A stretch of 13,605 nt of DNA from an uncultured Acetatifactor sp. (GTDB lineage: Bacteria; Bacillota; Clostridia; Lachnospirales; Lachnospiraceae): NCBI GenBank assembly GCA_910585615.1, contig CAJUFO010000039.1, positions 1 to 13,605 on the forward strand, written 5' to 3'. The notes under the pieces were generated by a model. The model made no database searches. It had not been told where the DNA came from and saw nothing but the letters and a program-made list of their open reading frames with translations. A program made the position numbers and the translations under genes. Positions 1 to 7,471 of this stretch are shown here, in pieces (the first letter of the stretch is position 1; the number at the start of each line of letters is the position of its first letter).

Positions 1-2
1 CC

Positions 3-479
3 TTTGCGGAGAAGGGGCTTGGCATCTCCAAGACGGCGGGGGACCTGGCCGGGCCTATGGCCTTCGCGATTCTCATGGGGTCCGCCAGGCTGTTCTACGG
101 GAAATACGGAGACCGGATTCACCTGGATCGCTTCATGGTCTACAGCTGCTGCCTGTGCATCCTGTCCTATCTGGGGGTGGCCCTTTTGCCGATTCCCCAG
201 CTGAACCTCATTGCCTGCGCCGTCTGCGGGCTGTCAGTGGGAATCATGTGGCCGGGAACCTTCAGCAAGGCGGCCGCGGCGCTGCCAAGGGGCGGGACGG
301 CCATGTTCGCGCTGTTGGCCCTGGGCGGGGACATCGGCTGCTCCGGCGGGCCTACGCTGGTGGGGATGGTGTCGGGAGCGCTGGGGGACGACCTGAAGAT
401 GGGGGTATTGGCCGGCGTTGTCTTCCCGGTGCTGCTGTTGGCGGGAATCGCTCTTCTTGGGAGGAAAAGGGGGGCATAA
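3..479 (+). CDS. MFS transporter, C-terminal part (5' truncated by window edge)
   Basis: The reading frame is open from the first bases of the window and ends at TAA 477-479, giving 158 residues with no start in view. The protein is mostly hydrophobic. Helices are visible at about residues 17-35 (GPMAFAILMGSARLFYG), 47-65, 68-84, 96-120 and 132-152, with short charged loops such as KYGDRIHLDR that fit the cytoplasmic loops of the major facilitator superfamily. The tail GRKRGA is basic, as expected for a cytoplasmic C-terminus. This corresponds to the second half of a 12-helix transporter, probably a sugar or drug exporter/importer; the substrate cannot be told. The next gene on the same strand starts 50 bases on without an obvious terminator, so co-transcription is possible. 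The family call rests on hydropathy and loop pattern, not on a unique motif. Confidence 0.8.
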   Translation, partial: FAEKGLGISKTAGDLAGPMAFAILMGSARLFYGKYGDRIHLDRFMVYSCCLCILSYLGVALLPIPQLNLIACAVCGLSVGIMWPGTFSKAAAALPRGGTAMFALLALGGDIGCSGGPTLVGMVSGALGDDLKMGVLAGVVFPVLLLAGIALLGRKRGA

Positions 480-529
480 AAAGGCAGGGCAGTTCAGGGA
501 GAATGCGGGTGGCCGGAAGGATAAAACAT

Positions 530-2902
530 ATGGCAAAAAATTTATATCGGAATACCGGAATCCTTACCGTCTGCATGGCGGCGCTTGGCCTGCTGCTCAC
601 GGCCTGCGGCGCGTCTGCGGGAGGGGCAGGCGAAAACGGATGGGAAGCTTCCGATACGGGAAAGGCTCCCGGCGGAGACGGTATCGGGGGAGAGGCAAAA
701 AGCGCCCAGCCGGAGGAAGAAGCGAAAGAATGGCCGGGGGAGCAGGATAGCTGTAAGGTACAGGAGCTTGGAGGATATCTGTATGGGCATGTTTCCGCAA
801 GTCCCTATGCCAGCGCGGAAATTATGATAAAGGGCTATGAGGGGGAAGCGCTGGAAAGCGACTGGGACGCGCCGTCGGCTTTTCGGTTTGCGGGAGAGGC
901 GGAGGTGACATGGCGTTTCTACAGTTCTCTTGCGGAAATGGAGACGGCGTTGAATGAGGTTTCCCGGCGGGAAGCGGAGGGAGCCTCGCTGCGCTTTCTG
1001 TACTATACTTTCCCCATGACGGAGAACGTCCACGCCCTTGATCTGTACCATGATCTGAAGAGGAGATTCGATACGGAAGAGCATCCCCTGACGGTATGGA
1101 GCATGGACAATGGGAAGCTGCTCTGCTTTTTACAGGAAACGCTGAAAATGGAGGACGGCTATGAGCTTATCTATCTGCGCCACCAAAGCTCGAAGGTCAA
1201 TCTCTATGTGAAGGATAGGACGGCATACGGGCTTACCCTGCTGGATGCGCCGTCGGAGGAGGATGAAACTCTGGAGTATGTGTTTACGGATATTTTCCAG
1301 AGCTACGGCAGTTTGGGGAGCGGCTGGGGGCTGGATGAGGAAACTCTATACTGGATTGACCATGATGAACGGCTGACCGAGCTGGAGGATCCGAAGCGCA
1401 GCTTTCTGGAGGTCCGTGGAATCGATGAGAATTGGGAATATGCCGGGGACGAAGGGGTTATGCGGTATTTTGGCCTGCTTGTGGAGGCCGATTACGAGCT
1501 GGCGCTGACGGAGGGCGGCAGGATGCTTTCTCTGCACTTCTCGCTTTCCGAGGAGGAGGGGCAGGAAGAGGATTCTGTTTCCGATTACATATATGACTTC
1601 AGGAAGGACGCCATTATTTCCGCCATCGGTTCTCTGGCGGAGAGCGGGGACGGGGCTTCCGCGGAGGAAAAGAAAACGGCGGCAAAGGAGGATGCGGAAC
1701 CTCGCTACTATCTTCTGAACGGCTTTTGTATGAAAGAGCCCTATGACATGACGGTCACGGATATGGAGACCGGGGAAACGCTGCAGGAGCAGAGGGTATC
1801 CCTGAGCATTGAGCTGCCGGACACGATTACTTATCCGGACCTGAACGGCGACGGTTACGCGGATATGCGGGTCGGTGCGCCGGTTCATCAAAACGGCGCA
1901 AAAGCGGAGGAGGAATCTTTTACGCCGCCCTCTTATCTGCTCTGGGATTCGCGGACGGAGCAGTTTGTGCGCAAGACGGAAAAAGAGGTGGAAAACAGCA
2001 GGCGGGCGGTGGCGAACGGCTTAACGGAGGAAGAGCAGGAGGAAAAGACAAAGCGGGAAAGGCGTAATCCTTTCGAGCCGGTTCAGGAGCTGCCGGAAGG
2101 AGCCGAGCCGGAGGACTATATCAGGCTCACAGGGGATAAGCTGCTGGAATACCAGGCGCGGGAAGGAGACAGTCTATGGCGCATCAGTGAACGCTTTTAC
2201 GGAGACGGATGCCTGTGGGCCACCATCCTGCGGGCCGGGGATGCACCGGAGGATCCTAATTATCTGCCTGTGGGCGAGACGGTGTCCATGCCGGAGGTTT
2301 CCTATATCCGCAGGAATCCGTATTCCAGGGGCGGCCTGCGCTCCGAGGGGAGCTTCCAGATAGAAAAGCCGGACGGGTTTGCCCATTATTTTCTGGCCAG
2401 CGATGTGGCTTATGTCTCCTGGAAAGAGGAGAATCAGATTCACAGTCTGCCGGTGACGAACCCCGTGGGAGAAAATCCCTTTCGGGAGCCAAAGGACTGG
2501 GAGGCGTTTCAGGCGGAGGCCATACGGTGCAGCCAGGAGCTTTGTCCGGGAAGGGTGTCGGACCTTACCTTTGAAAAGTATCATATGGAGGATGGCTGCG
2601 ATTTGTATGGGTACTCCTTTGCGTATGATACGGGGGAAGAGATTATAGAGTATGTGGACTTCTTCAAGTTCGGCAAAGCCAATATGGCGGAAGTGATCGG
2701 CGTGCGCCAGCAGGAGCCGAACACTGTGCTGGTGAATACCGTCCGGTACATGGCGGCCAGCTTTACCGATTACGGAGGCAGGCCGGGCATGGGCTGGGGG
2801 GATGATGCGGGGCCCAACGTGGGGGCGGATCTATGGGAGTATCCTTACCTTCACAACCTGTTTGAGGCGGCCAGGAAGCAGTTTGAAAATCCACAGTTCT
2901 AA
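530..2902 (+). CDS. Large LysM-containing lipoprotein with a DxNxDxxxD loop
   Basis: Predicted 790-residue lipoprotein. I chose the ATG at 530 because GGAAGG (515-520) lies 9 bases upstream. The frame is open further 5', but that part overlaps the transporter gene and is not protein-like. Residues 1-25 form a lipoprotein signal peptide with lipobox LTAC, so Cys26 should be lipidated and the protein anchored outside the membrane. A Gly/Glu-rich linker follows. A DLNGDGYAD segment at 437-445 resembles EF-hand/dockerin or FG-GAP calcium loops and precedes text like the XAC2610/FG-GAP type. Residues 541-589 form a LysM module (REGDSLWRISERFYGDGCLW, then LPVGETVSMPE), which usually binds peptidoglycan or chitin-type glycans. 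The acidic N-terminal half (45-430) and the C-terminal 200 residues match nothing I recognise. A role at the cell wall is inferred; no catalytic motif is seen. Confidence 0.85.
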   Translation: MAKNLYRNTGILTVCMAALGLLLTACGASAGGAGENGWEASDTGKAPGGDGIGGEAKSAQPEEEAKEWPGEQDSCKVQELGGYLYGHVSASPYASAEIMIKGYEGEALESDWDAPSAFRFAGEAEVTWRFYSSLAEMETALNEVSRREAEGASLRFLYYTFPMTENVHALDLYHDLKRRFDTEEHPLTVWSMDNGKLLCFLQETLKMEDGYELIYLRHQSSKVNLYVKDRTAYGLTLLDAPSEEDETLEYVFTDIFQSYGSLGSGWGLDEETLYWIDHDERLTELEDPKRSFLEVRGIDENWEYAGDEGVMRYFGLLVEADYELALTEGGRMLSLHFSLSEEEGQEEDSVSDYIYDFRKDAIISAIGSLAESGDGASAEEKKTAAKEDAEPRYYLLNGFCMKEPYDMTVTDMETGETLQEQRVSLSIELPDTITYPDLNGDGYADMRVGAPVHQNGAKAEEESFTPPSYLLWDSRTEQFVRKTEKEVENSRRAVANGLTEEEQEEKTKRERRNPFEPVQELPEGAEPEDYIRLTGDKLLEYQAREGDSLWRISERFYGDGCLWATILRAGDAPEDPNYLPVGETVSMPEVSYIRRNPYSRGGLRSEGSFQIEKPDGFAHYFLASDVAYVSWKEENQIHSLPVTNPVGENPFREPKDWEAFQAEAIRCSQELCPGRVSDLTFEKYHMEDGCDLYGYSFAYDTGEEIIEYVDFFKFGKANMAEVIGVRQQEPNTVLVNTVRYMAASFTDYGGRPGMGWGDDAGPNVGADLWEYPYLHNLFEAARKQFENPQF

Positions 2903-2950
2903 TGAGGATTCGCACCGTACATCCCCTCTCTGTGAAATCCCTGCTATTTA

Positions 2951-3697
2951 CTACTCCTCGTCAAAGCCTTTTTGTTTTGAAGTAAGGGGCGTATAACCCG
3001 GGAGTGGCGGAAACTCAAGACCTTTTTCAAAATACCGCAAAATGTCAAAAGGCTCTTCCGCCGTCAGGAAACCGGGCAGGCTGTCGCGCCTGTGGGGGAG
3101 TTCATTGGTGTACCATTTGGCCTGGATGGCCTCCATTCCTGCCGCTCTGGCGCCGGGAAGCTCATTGCTGCCGCCGTCCCCCACGAAGACGCACTCCTTT
3201 GGGGAGACGCCCAGCAGGTCGGCTGCCTTTCTGTAGATGCGTATATCCGGCTTCCGCAGCTTTGCCTCGTAGGACAGAATCACCTGGTGGAAATAGCCGT
3301 ATATCCGACTCTGCCTGATGACCGTCACTTCTTCCGAGGAGCAGTTGCTGACGATGGCCAGCTTGTATCCCGCCGCTTTCAGGCGGTCCAATAGCCCATA
3401 TACATCCGAGTGGACATGCTCGAAGCACAGGGACTTGGTCTCTGTCCGTTTGCGGATGATCAGGGAAAGGGTGGAATCATCGACAGGCTTGCCGCATTTT
3501 CCGCAGACATACAGGATGGATTCAGGGAAGCTTATCTCGCCGATATATCGTTCCGCCTCCTTTTCGTCCCAGTAGGCATCGAAGCGCCCTCTTTCCAGGC
3601 CTAAATCGGCGCACATTTCGTTTTTGGTATATTTTTTATGGCCCCATTCGGTGATTAGGGTTTCAAACAAATCGAAGATGACTGCTTTGCGCTCCAT
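2951..3697 (-). CDS. HAD-superfamily hydrolase
   Basis: The protein has 248 residues, the usual size of a subfamily I HAD hydrolase with a helical cap. Motif I is FDLFETL with nucleophile Asp9. Motif II is IVSNCSS with Ser117. Motif III is Lys149 in KLRKPD. Motif IV is VGDGGSNEL with Asp174 and Glu179. The cap lies at about residues 20-90 and contains a CGKCGK pair of cysteines. The usual second Asp of DxD is Phe11, as in the DLFGT branch that includes haloacid dehalogenase-like enzymes, so simple phosphatase activity should not be assumed. The substrate is unknown. The start is ATG at 3697, preceded by a purine-rich AGAGGGGA. It lies 59 bases after the GyrI-like gene on the same strand and probably shares its transcript. 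The 3' end converges with the lipoprotein gene. Confidence 0.9.
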   Translation of the reverse strand: MERKAVIFDLFETLITEWGHKKYTKNEMCADLGLERGRFDAYWDEKEAERYIGEISFPESILYVCGKCGKPVDDSTLSLIIRKRTETKSLCFEHVHSDVYGLLDRLKAAGYKLAIVSNCSSEEVTVIRQSRIYGYFHQVILSYEAKLRKPDIRIYRKAADLLGVSPKECVFVGDGGSNELPGARAAGMEAIQAKWYTNELPHRRDSLPGFLTAEEPFDILRYFEKGLEFPPLPGYTPLTSKQKGFDEE

Positions 3698-3756
3698 GGA
3701 TGTCCCCTCTTTCTCTATCCGCTTTCCATCGCTTTTCCTATGCTATGGGGCATTCC

Positions 3757-4311
3757 TTATTCCGCTTTCCTCTTCACGGCGCAGTAGGCAAAACAGGAAA
3801 GGCTGCTGTAGTATTCGAACTCGACGCTCACGGGAGAGATTGGTTCATACCCATGTTTCTCAGCCTGCTCATGGATGGGCCCGTACAGCTCGAACACTTC
3901 GCACTGTTCCTTGCCAAGCAGCTTTTGCGGAACCTCTGCGCTGTCATAGTGGACGCGGATGTACAGGGAGGCGGGCGTCCGGTATAGGTTGTACCGTTCA
4001 TCCTGCTGCGCCGTGGCAACCTGCTGCATGAACATGATTCCCCGTGGCGCGCTGCCTCCCGGCCAATAATCCAGGCTGATGCAGCCGCTCCAGGCCGGGG
4101 CCAGCAGTTCCCGCTTCTCCACAGGCACAAGGGCCTGATACGCCGCCAGCAGCCCCGGGATGTCCGGCTCCCCCGTGGGGTTGGTGGCATGCCCCAGCGT
4201 GCCGCACCAGATGGCCTCCTCCCGTTCCACGATGTCGAAGCGGATGCCTTTGCCATGAATCGTGTCTACCAAGGTCTCGCCGGGGAATAGGAAAATCTGT
4301 TCTCTGTCCAT
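3757..4311 (-). CDS. GyrI-like / AraC-type effector-binding domain protein
   Basis: Predicted 184 residues. I use the ATG at 4311 because AGGAGG (4319-4324) sits 7 bases upstream; an ATG at 4332 would put that site inside the gene. There is no signal peptide or membrane segment. The order of segments fits a stand-alone GyrI-like (AraC E-binding) fold: an early strand with FDIVEREEAIWCGTLG, a middle section GCISLDYWPGGSAPRGIMF, and a C-terminal FELYGPIHEQAEKHGYEP followed by SVEFEYYSS. Such proteins bind small hydrophobic or cationic ligands, or gyrase in the founding case, and often lie beside transport or resistance genes. No DNA-binding domain is present, so it is not a complete regulator. 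The fold assignment comes from overall pattern and is only moderately sure. A hypothetical protein of another fold remains possible. Confidence 0.7.
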   Translation of the reverse strand: MDREQIFLFPGETLVDTIHGKGIRFDIVEREEAIWCGTLGHATNPTGEPDIPGLLAAYQALVPVEKRELLAPAWSGCISLDYWPGGSAPRGIMFMQQVATAQQDERYNLYRTPASLYIRVHYDSAEVPQKLLGKEQCEVFELYGPIHEQAEKHGYEPISPVSVEFEYYSSLSCFAYCAVKRKAE

Positions 4312-4340
4312 TGCTTGTCCTCCTAGCATCATACATGAAT

Positions 4341-4470
4341 TTATCGTTCGCGGCAGCCCTCCCGTTCTTCCATGAGGGTGTCAAAGATATGGTTCAATCT
4401 CCTGACGATACCCTTGTCTTCTGTAGGCTGACGAAAAAGCCATAATCTGTCCCCAGCCCCTGGAAGATGG
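4341..4470 (-). pseudogene. Possible 3' remnant of a gene between the nuclease-like and GyrI-like genes
   Basis: On the minus strand a frame open to a TAA at 4341-4343 reads as plausible protein over about 40 residues, including RLWLFRQPTEDKGIVRRL and then NHIFDTLMEEREGCRER. It is charged and amphipathic, with ordinary codon use for the region. No ATG or good GTG/TTG with a ribosome binding site opens it, and its upstream end fades into the stop region of the PDDEXK-family gene. It could be the leftover C-terminus of a deleted gene, or a frame-shifted tail of the upstream gene, or chance. I do not recognise a family. Confidence 0.22.
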
Positions 4471-4488
4471 CAAGGAGGGCTGGGGGAG

Positions 4489-5523
4489 TCATGTTTTCTT
4501 GGATTCCCTGTCTGGCATGGCCAGGGAGATGAACTGTTCCAGGCTTTCGGCCCGTTTGAGGGCCAGGATCCAATAGTCGAGGGTTTCCGGATTCATCTCC
4601 GCGAGGATTCTGGATTTCACGGCCTCCGGTATCTGGCCGAAATCTGACAGTTGCAGAAGTATCATTTCTGCCTTGGCTTTTGCGACCAGATATTGCTCAG
4701 CTTTTGCCATGGCATCCTCATACCAGCGTTCCAGAACCTGGAGGTTCCGCTCCGCCAGGATGCGCTCCCGCTCTTCCTGGGAGACAGTGCCAGTCTTTTC
4801 CAGTAGGCGTATGGCTTCGTTCGCTTTTTCGGCTGCGGTAGCCCTTGCCCTGATAACCTCTTCGCCTTCCCACATCTTCATATACGCTAACCCCACTTCC
4901 CTGTCTGCCTTCACTTTCGTCACCATCTCATGCAGCCGCCTCAGGCCCTTCGTCCGCGCGTTCGCCTCGGTGGATTCCGCCATGTACCGGGTGAGCTCCC
5001 GGAGCTCCTCCGGTGGATTCCCCTCCTGCCCCTTTATGTAGAGGAACAGCGTCCTGGCGCCGTCCTCGTAGGGCATTTCGGGCACTTCCACGCAGCCGTT
5101 CTTCACGGTATACACCATCCGGTCCAACCCGAAGGGGTCATAGGTGGTGATGAAGATGACCACCACATTCCGGAGCGTGCCGTAGCCTTCCCCGGCGGTC
5201 AGGTTCCCGGCATCAATCTTGGCATGGTAGAACCGGGCCCTCCTGGGCAATGCCTTCACATCCGCGGAGCTGCTGTTCTGGTCGGGCTCGATATCGAAGA
5301 GCTCCCCGTCCTCCTCGTCCAGGCAGACATTCAGCCGCACGCCGTGCTTCTCCGGACTTTCGCCATACCAGGTCTTCTGGGGCACCACCGTCAGGTGCCG
5401 GATGCTGCGCTGCAGGATGCACTCTAAGATGTAGCGGGCCGCTTCCTCCCCGTAGACCTTGTGGGAGGTCAGGCTGTAGACTAAAAAGTCGTCCACCAGG
5501 TTCATTTCTTGCAGTTGTTTCAT
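4489..5523 (-). CDS. PDDEXK_2 / Rpn-family nuclease-like protein ('putative transposase' family)
   Basis: The 344 residues match the pattern of the PF12784/TIGR01784 group, related to the recombination-promoting nucleases (Rpn) and often annotated as transposase. The N-terminal core includes the opening DDFLVYSLTSHKVYGEEAAR, GVRLNV (61-66), FDIEPDQ (76-82) and LPRRARFYHAKID (92-104). A TYDPFGLDR segment (128-135) and an ELTRYM helix (about 176-181) follow. The C-terminal half (about 185-330) is helical, charged and likely coiled, as in this family. GVRLNV is normally RLDV; Asn65 replaces the expected first acidic residue, and the Glu-x-Gln/Lys step is altered to EPDQ. Catalysis may therefore be weak or lost. 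The start ATG at 5523 has AAGGAGG 4 bases upstream. These genes are often multicopy in Lachnospiraceae genomes. Despite the family name it lacks terminal inverted repeats here. Confidence 0.82.
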   Translation of the reverse strand: MKQLQEMNLVDDFLVYSLTSHKVYGEEAARYILECILQRSIRHLTVVPQKTWYGESPEKHGVRLNVCLDEEDGELFDIEPDQNSSSADVKALPRRARFYHAKIDAGNLTAGEGYGTLRNVVVIFITTYDPFGLDRMVYTVKNGCVEVPEMPYEDGARTLFLYIKGQEGNPPEELRELTRYMAESTEANARTKGLRRLHEMVTKVKADREVGLAYMKMWEGEEVIRARATAAEKANEAIRLLEKTGTVSQEERERILAERNLQVLERWYEDAMAKAEQYLVAKAKAEMILLQLSDFGQIPEAVKSRILAEMNPETLDYWILALKRAESLEQFISLAMPDRESKKT

Positions 5524-5659
5524 TTCTCCTCCTTTTCTAGGCAGGAAATACGGACTGCTGCGCCAGAAGCTCCTGCCTTGTAAGTTTAATGGGTTTCAAA
5601 GCATAGAGTTTCTGAATGAGACCTTTAGATGGTTGAGATGATTTAAGCGTCTTCAAGAA

Positions 5660-5688
5660 ATATGCTTTATGATTACATCATAGCATAT
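5660..5688. repeat. Dyad overlapping the -10 of the nuclease-like gene
   Basis: The sequence reads ATATGC, tt, TATGAT, tac, ATCATA, GCATAT. Two perfect 6-base inverted arms are nested, with one 2-base asymmetry. The right inner arm ATCATA (5677-5682) is also the minus-strand -10 TATGAT. A repressor operator or a hairpin at the transcript start are both possible. The dyad is seen directly; the function is inferred. Confidence 0.55.
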
Positions 5689-5704
5689 CTGGCCGTATTG
5701 TCAA
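5677..5704 (-). promoter_or_regulatory. Sigma-A-type promoter for the PDDEXK-family gene
   Basis: On the minus strand TTGACA (5699-5704) is followed after 16 bases by TATGAT (5677-5682). That is a full consensus -35 and a one-mismatch -10, at a slightly short spacing. Transcription would start near 5670 and leave a leader of about 147 bases before the ATG at 5523. A second TTGACA lies further upstream at about 5721-5726 but has no matching -10. The region 5524-5748 holds no gene. Confidence 0.7.
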
Positions 5705-5748
5705 TGCAGCTTGTCGGTTTTTGTCAAAATTCTTTGAAGCCAGGCCTT

Positions 5749-6126
5749 TTATGGACGGGCTTGCCTGACGGCTTTCACATCCCTGTGGTACATTAAGCTG
5801 CAGATGACTGCCAATACGGCTTCCACCACAGGCTGCACCGCTATGACGCCGTCCAGCTGCCAGAAGCGGTTCAGGAGGATGACGCCCGGGATGAACGGCA
5901 CGGCGTTGCGCAGCACCGTGATGGTCAGTGACTTCACTGCCTTCCCCAGCGCCTGGAAATAGCTGGTCATCATATTGATGATGCCGAGCAGCGGGACGGA
6001 CAGGCAGAGGATTGTCAGGAAATATCCGGTCTGCCGGATCAGGGCGCTGTCCTGGAGGAAGATGGAGGCAAGGGGCTTTCCGAATTGTCGCATGTATATT
6101 GTCCGCGGGACATCTTTCTCCATCAT
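5749..6126 (-). pseudogene. C-terminal remnant of a MATE-family efflux pump
   Basis: An open frame of 125 residues reads as the last quarter of a MATE (MOP superfamily) multidrug/Na+ antiporter. It has the junction FGKPLASIFLQDSALI, then hydrophobic segments at about 35-58 (FLTILCLSVPLLGIINMMTS), 66-88 and 94-112, with the typical YFQALGKAVKSL loop between them. Complete MATE proteins are about 450 residues with 12 helices, so roughly the first 330 residues are missing. An in-frame TAA (6127-6129) stands directly before the first ATG, and no MATE-like coding continues upstream towards galK. There is no ribosome binding site. The best reading is a deletion remnant whose break point lies at about 6100-6130. 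A functional short membrane protein is unlikely. Confidence 0.75.
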
Positions 6127-6185
6127 TTAACATTTTGACAGGTACAAAAAACAAATGAATGTGGCGGTCCCACAGCTTTTCCGTG

Positions 6186-6191
6186 TATAAT
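6186..6191 (+). promoter_or_regulatory. Candidate -10 element for galK
   Basis: A perfect TATAAT lies 45 bases before the galK ATG. No good -35 is found at 16-18 bases upstream (GGCGGT at 17). A TTGACA at 6135-6140 is too far away to pair with it. The promoter would therefore need an activator, or the match is chance. Confidence 0.35.
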
Positions 6192-6236
6192 GGATTTCAG
6201 ATGACAGCGCATGGAAGGGCGCGGAACGGAGGCAAC

Positions 6237-7400
6237 ATGAAGAACGAGATTTTGAAACGGTTTGAGGAAGTATTTGGAGGCGGCGAGGGCGTGAAGGCCT
6301 ATTTCGCGCCGGGCAGGGTGAACCTGATCGGAGAACATACCGACTATAACGGCGGGCATGTGTTCCCCTGTGCCCTGACCATCGGCACCTACGGCGCGGC
6401 CAGGAAGCGGGAGGACAATAAGGTGCGCTTCTACTCCATGAATTTCGAGAAGCTGGGCATCATCGAGTCCTCTTTAGATGAACTGGTACCCGCCAAGGAG
6501 GCAGGCTGGACCAACTATCCCAAGGGGGTCATGTGGGCCTTCGGCGAGAAGGGCATGAAAGTGCCTGGCGGCATGGACCTGATGCTGTACGGGAATATCC
6601 CCAACGGCTCCGGCCTGTCCTCCTCGGCGTCCGTGGAGGTGCTCACAGGGTACATCCTGCGGGATTTCTTCGGCTTCGACATGACGAACCAGGACCTGGC
6701 CCTGATCGGACAGTACGCGGAGAACAATTTCAATAAAGTGAACTGCGGCATCATGGATCAGTTCGCCATCGCCATGGGAAAGAAAGACAATGCCATCTTC
6801 CTTGACACGGCTGACCTTTCCTTCGAGTACGCGCCCATCGTGCTGGAGGGGGCGAAGATCGTCATCGCCAGCAGCAACAAGAAGCGGGGCCTTGGGGACT
6901 CCAAGTACAATGAGCGCCGCAGCGAGTGCGAGACGGCCCTGGCGGAGCTGCAGCAGGTGGTACAGATAAACGGCCTGGGAGATTTGGACGAGGAGACGTT
7001 TGAAAAATATCAGTCCGCCATCCAGGATGATGTGCGCAGGAGGCGGGCGAAGCACGCGGTGTATGAGAACCAGCGCACCGTCCGGGCGGTAGCGGCCCTG
7101 AAGGCCAACGATGTGGCCCTGTTCGGCCAGTTGATGAATGCCTCCCATGTGTCCCTGCGGGACGACTACGAGGTGACGGGCATTGAGTTGGACACTCTGG
7201 TGGAAGAGGCCTGGAAGGTGGAGGGCGTCATCGGCTCCAGGATGACCGGCGCGGGCTTCGGCGGCTGCACCGTCAGCATCGTGAAGGACGAGGCCATCGA
7301 CAGCTTCATCGAGAAGGTGGGCAGGGCCTATCAGGAAAAGATCGGATACGCGGCGGACTTCTATGTGGTGGAAGTGGGCAACGGGCCTGTGGCGCTGTAA
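6237..7400 (+). CDS. galK: Galactokinase
   Basis: Galactokinase phosphorylates alpha-D-galactose at C1 with ATP, the first committed step of the Leloir pathway in the cytoplasm. The 387 residues are of normal family length and carry all three GHMP-kinase motifs. The galactokinase signature GRVNLIGEHTDYNGG is at 26-40. The ATP-binding PNGSGLSSSASVE starts at Pro122. The glycine-rich TGAGFGGCTVSIV starts at Thr337. Catalytic Asp174 lies in NCGIMDQFA, and Arg27 of GRVN is the expected partner. The start ATG at 6237 has GGAGG 4 bases upstream; the frame is open to 6159 but that extension has no family match. galT follows 242 bases later on the same strand, with a terminator only after galT, so they likely form one operon. 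No galE, mutarotase or regulator gene is seen in the window. Confidence 0.97.
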   Translation: MKNEILKRFEEVFGGGEGVKAYFAPGRVNLIGEHTDYNGGHVFPCALTIGTYGAARKREDNKVRFYSMNFEKLGIIESSLDELVPAKEAGWTNYPKGVMWAFGEKGMKVPGGMDLMLYGNIPNGSGLSSSASVEVLTGYILRDFFGFDMTNQDLALIGQYAENNFNKVNCGIMDQFAIAMGKKDNAIFLDTADLSFEYAPIVLEGAKIVIASSNKKRGLGDSKYNERRSECETALAELQQVVQINGLGDLDEETFEKYQSAIQDDVRRRRAKHAVYENQRTVRAVAALKANDVALFGQLMNASHVSLRDDYEVTGIELDTLVEEAWKVEGVIGSRMTGAGFGGCTVSIVKDEAIDSFIEKVGRAYQEKIGYAADFYVVEVGNGPVAL

Positions 7401-7471
7401 AACTGCGGCTCCGGTGTCTTCTTGAAATCTCGCCGGGGAGCAGGGGAAAGGGGATAGCCCATCCGCTGCTT

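Noticed and set aside
155..529. 5' extension of the lipoprotein frame
   Set aside because: It overlaps the transporter gene in another frame, is rich in Arg/Gly without protein-like pattern, and a signal peptide with a proper ribosome binding site starts at 530.
6251..6265. Cre-like (CcpA) site at the start of galK coding sequence
   Set aside because: The palindrome around AAACGGTTT misses two conserved cre positions, including the G of the left arm, so it is not convincing.
6474..7148. Long antisense ORF within galK
   Set aside because: Shadow of a GC-rich coding region; galK has all family motifs on the other strand.
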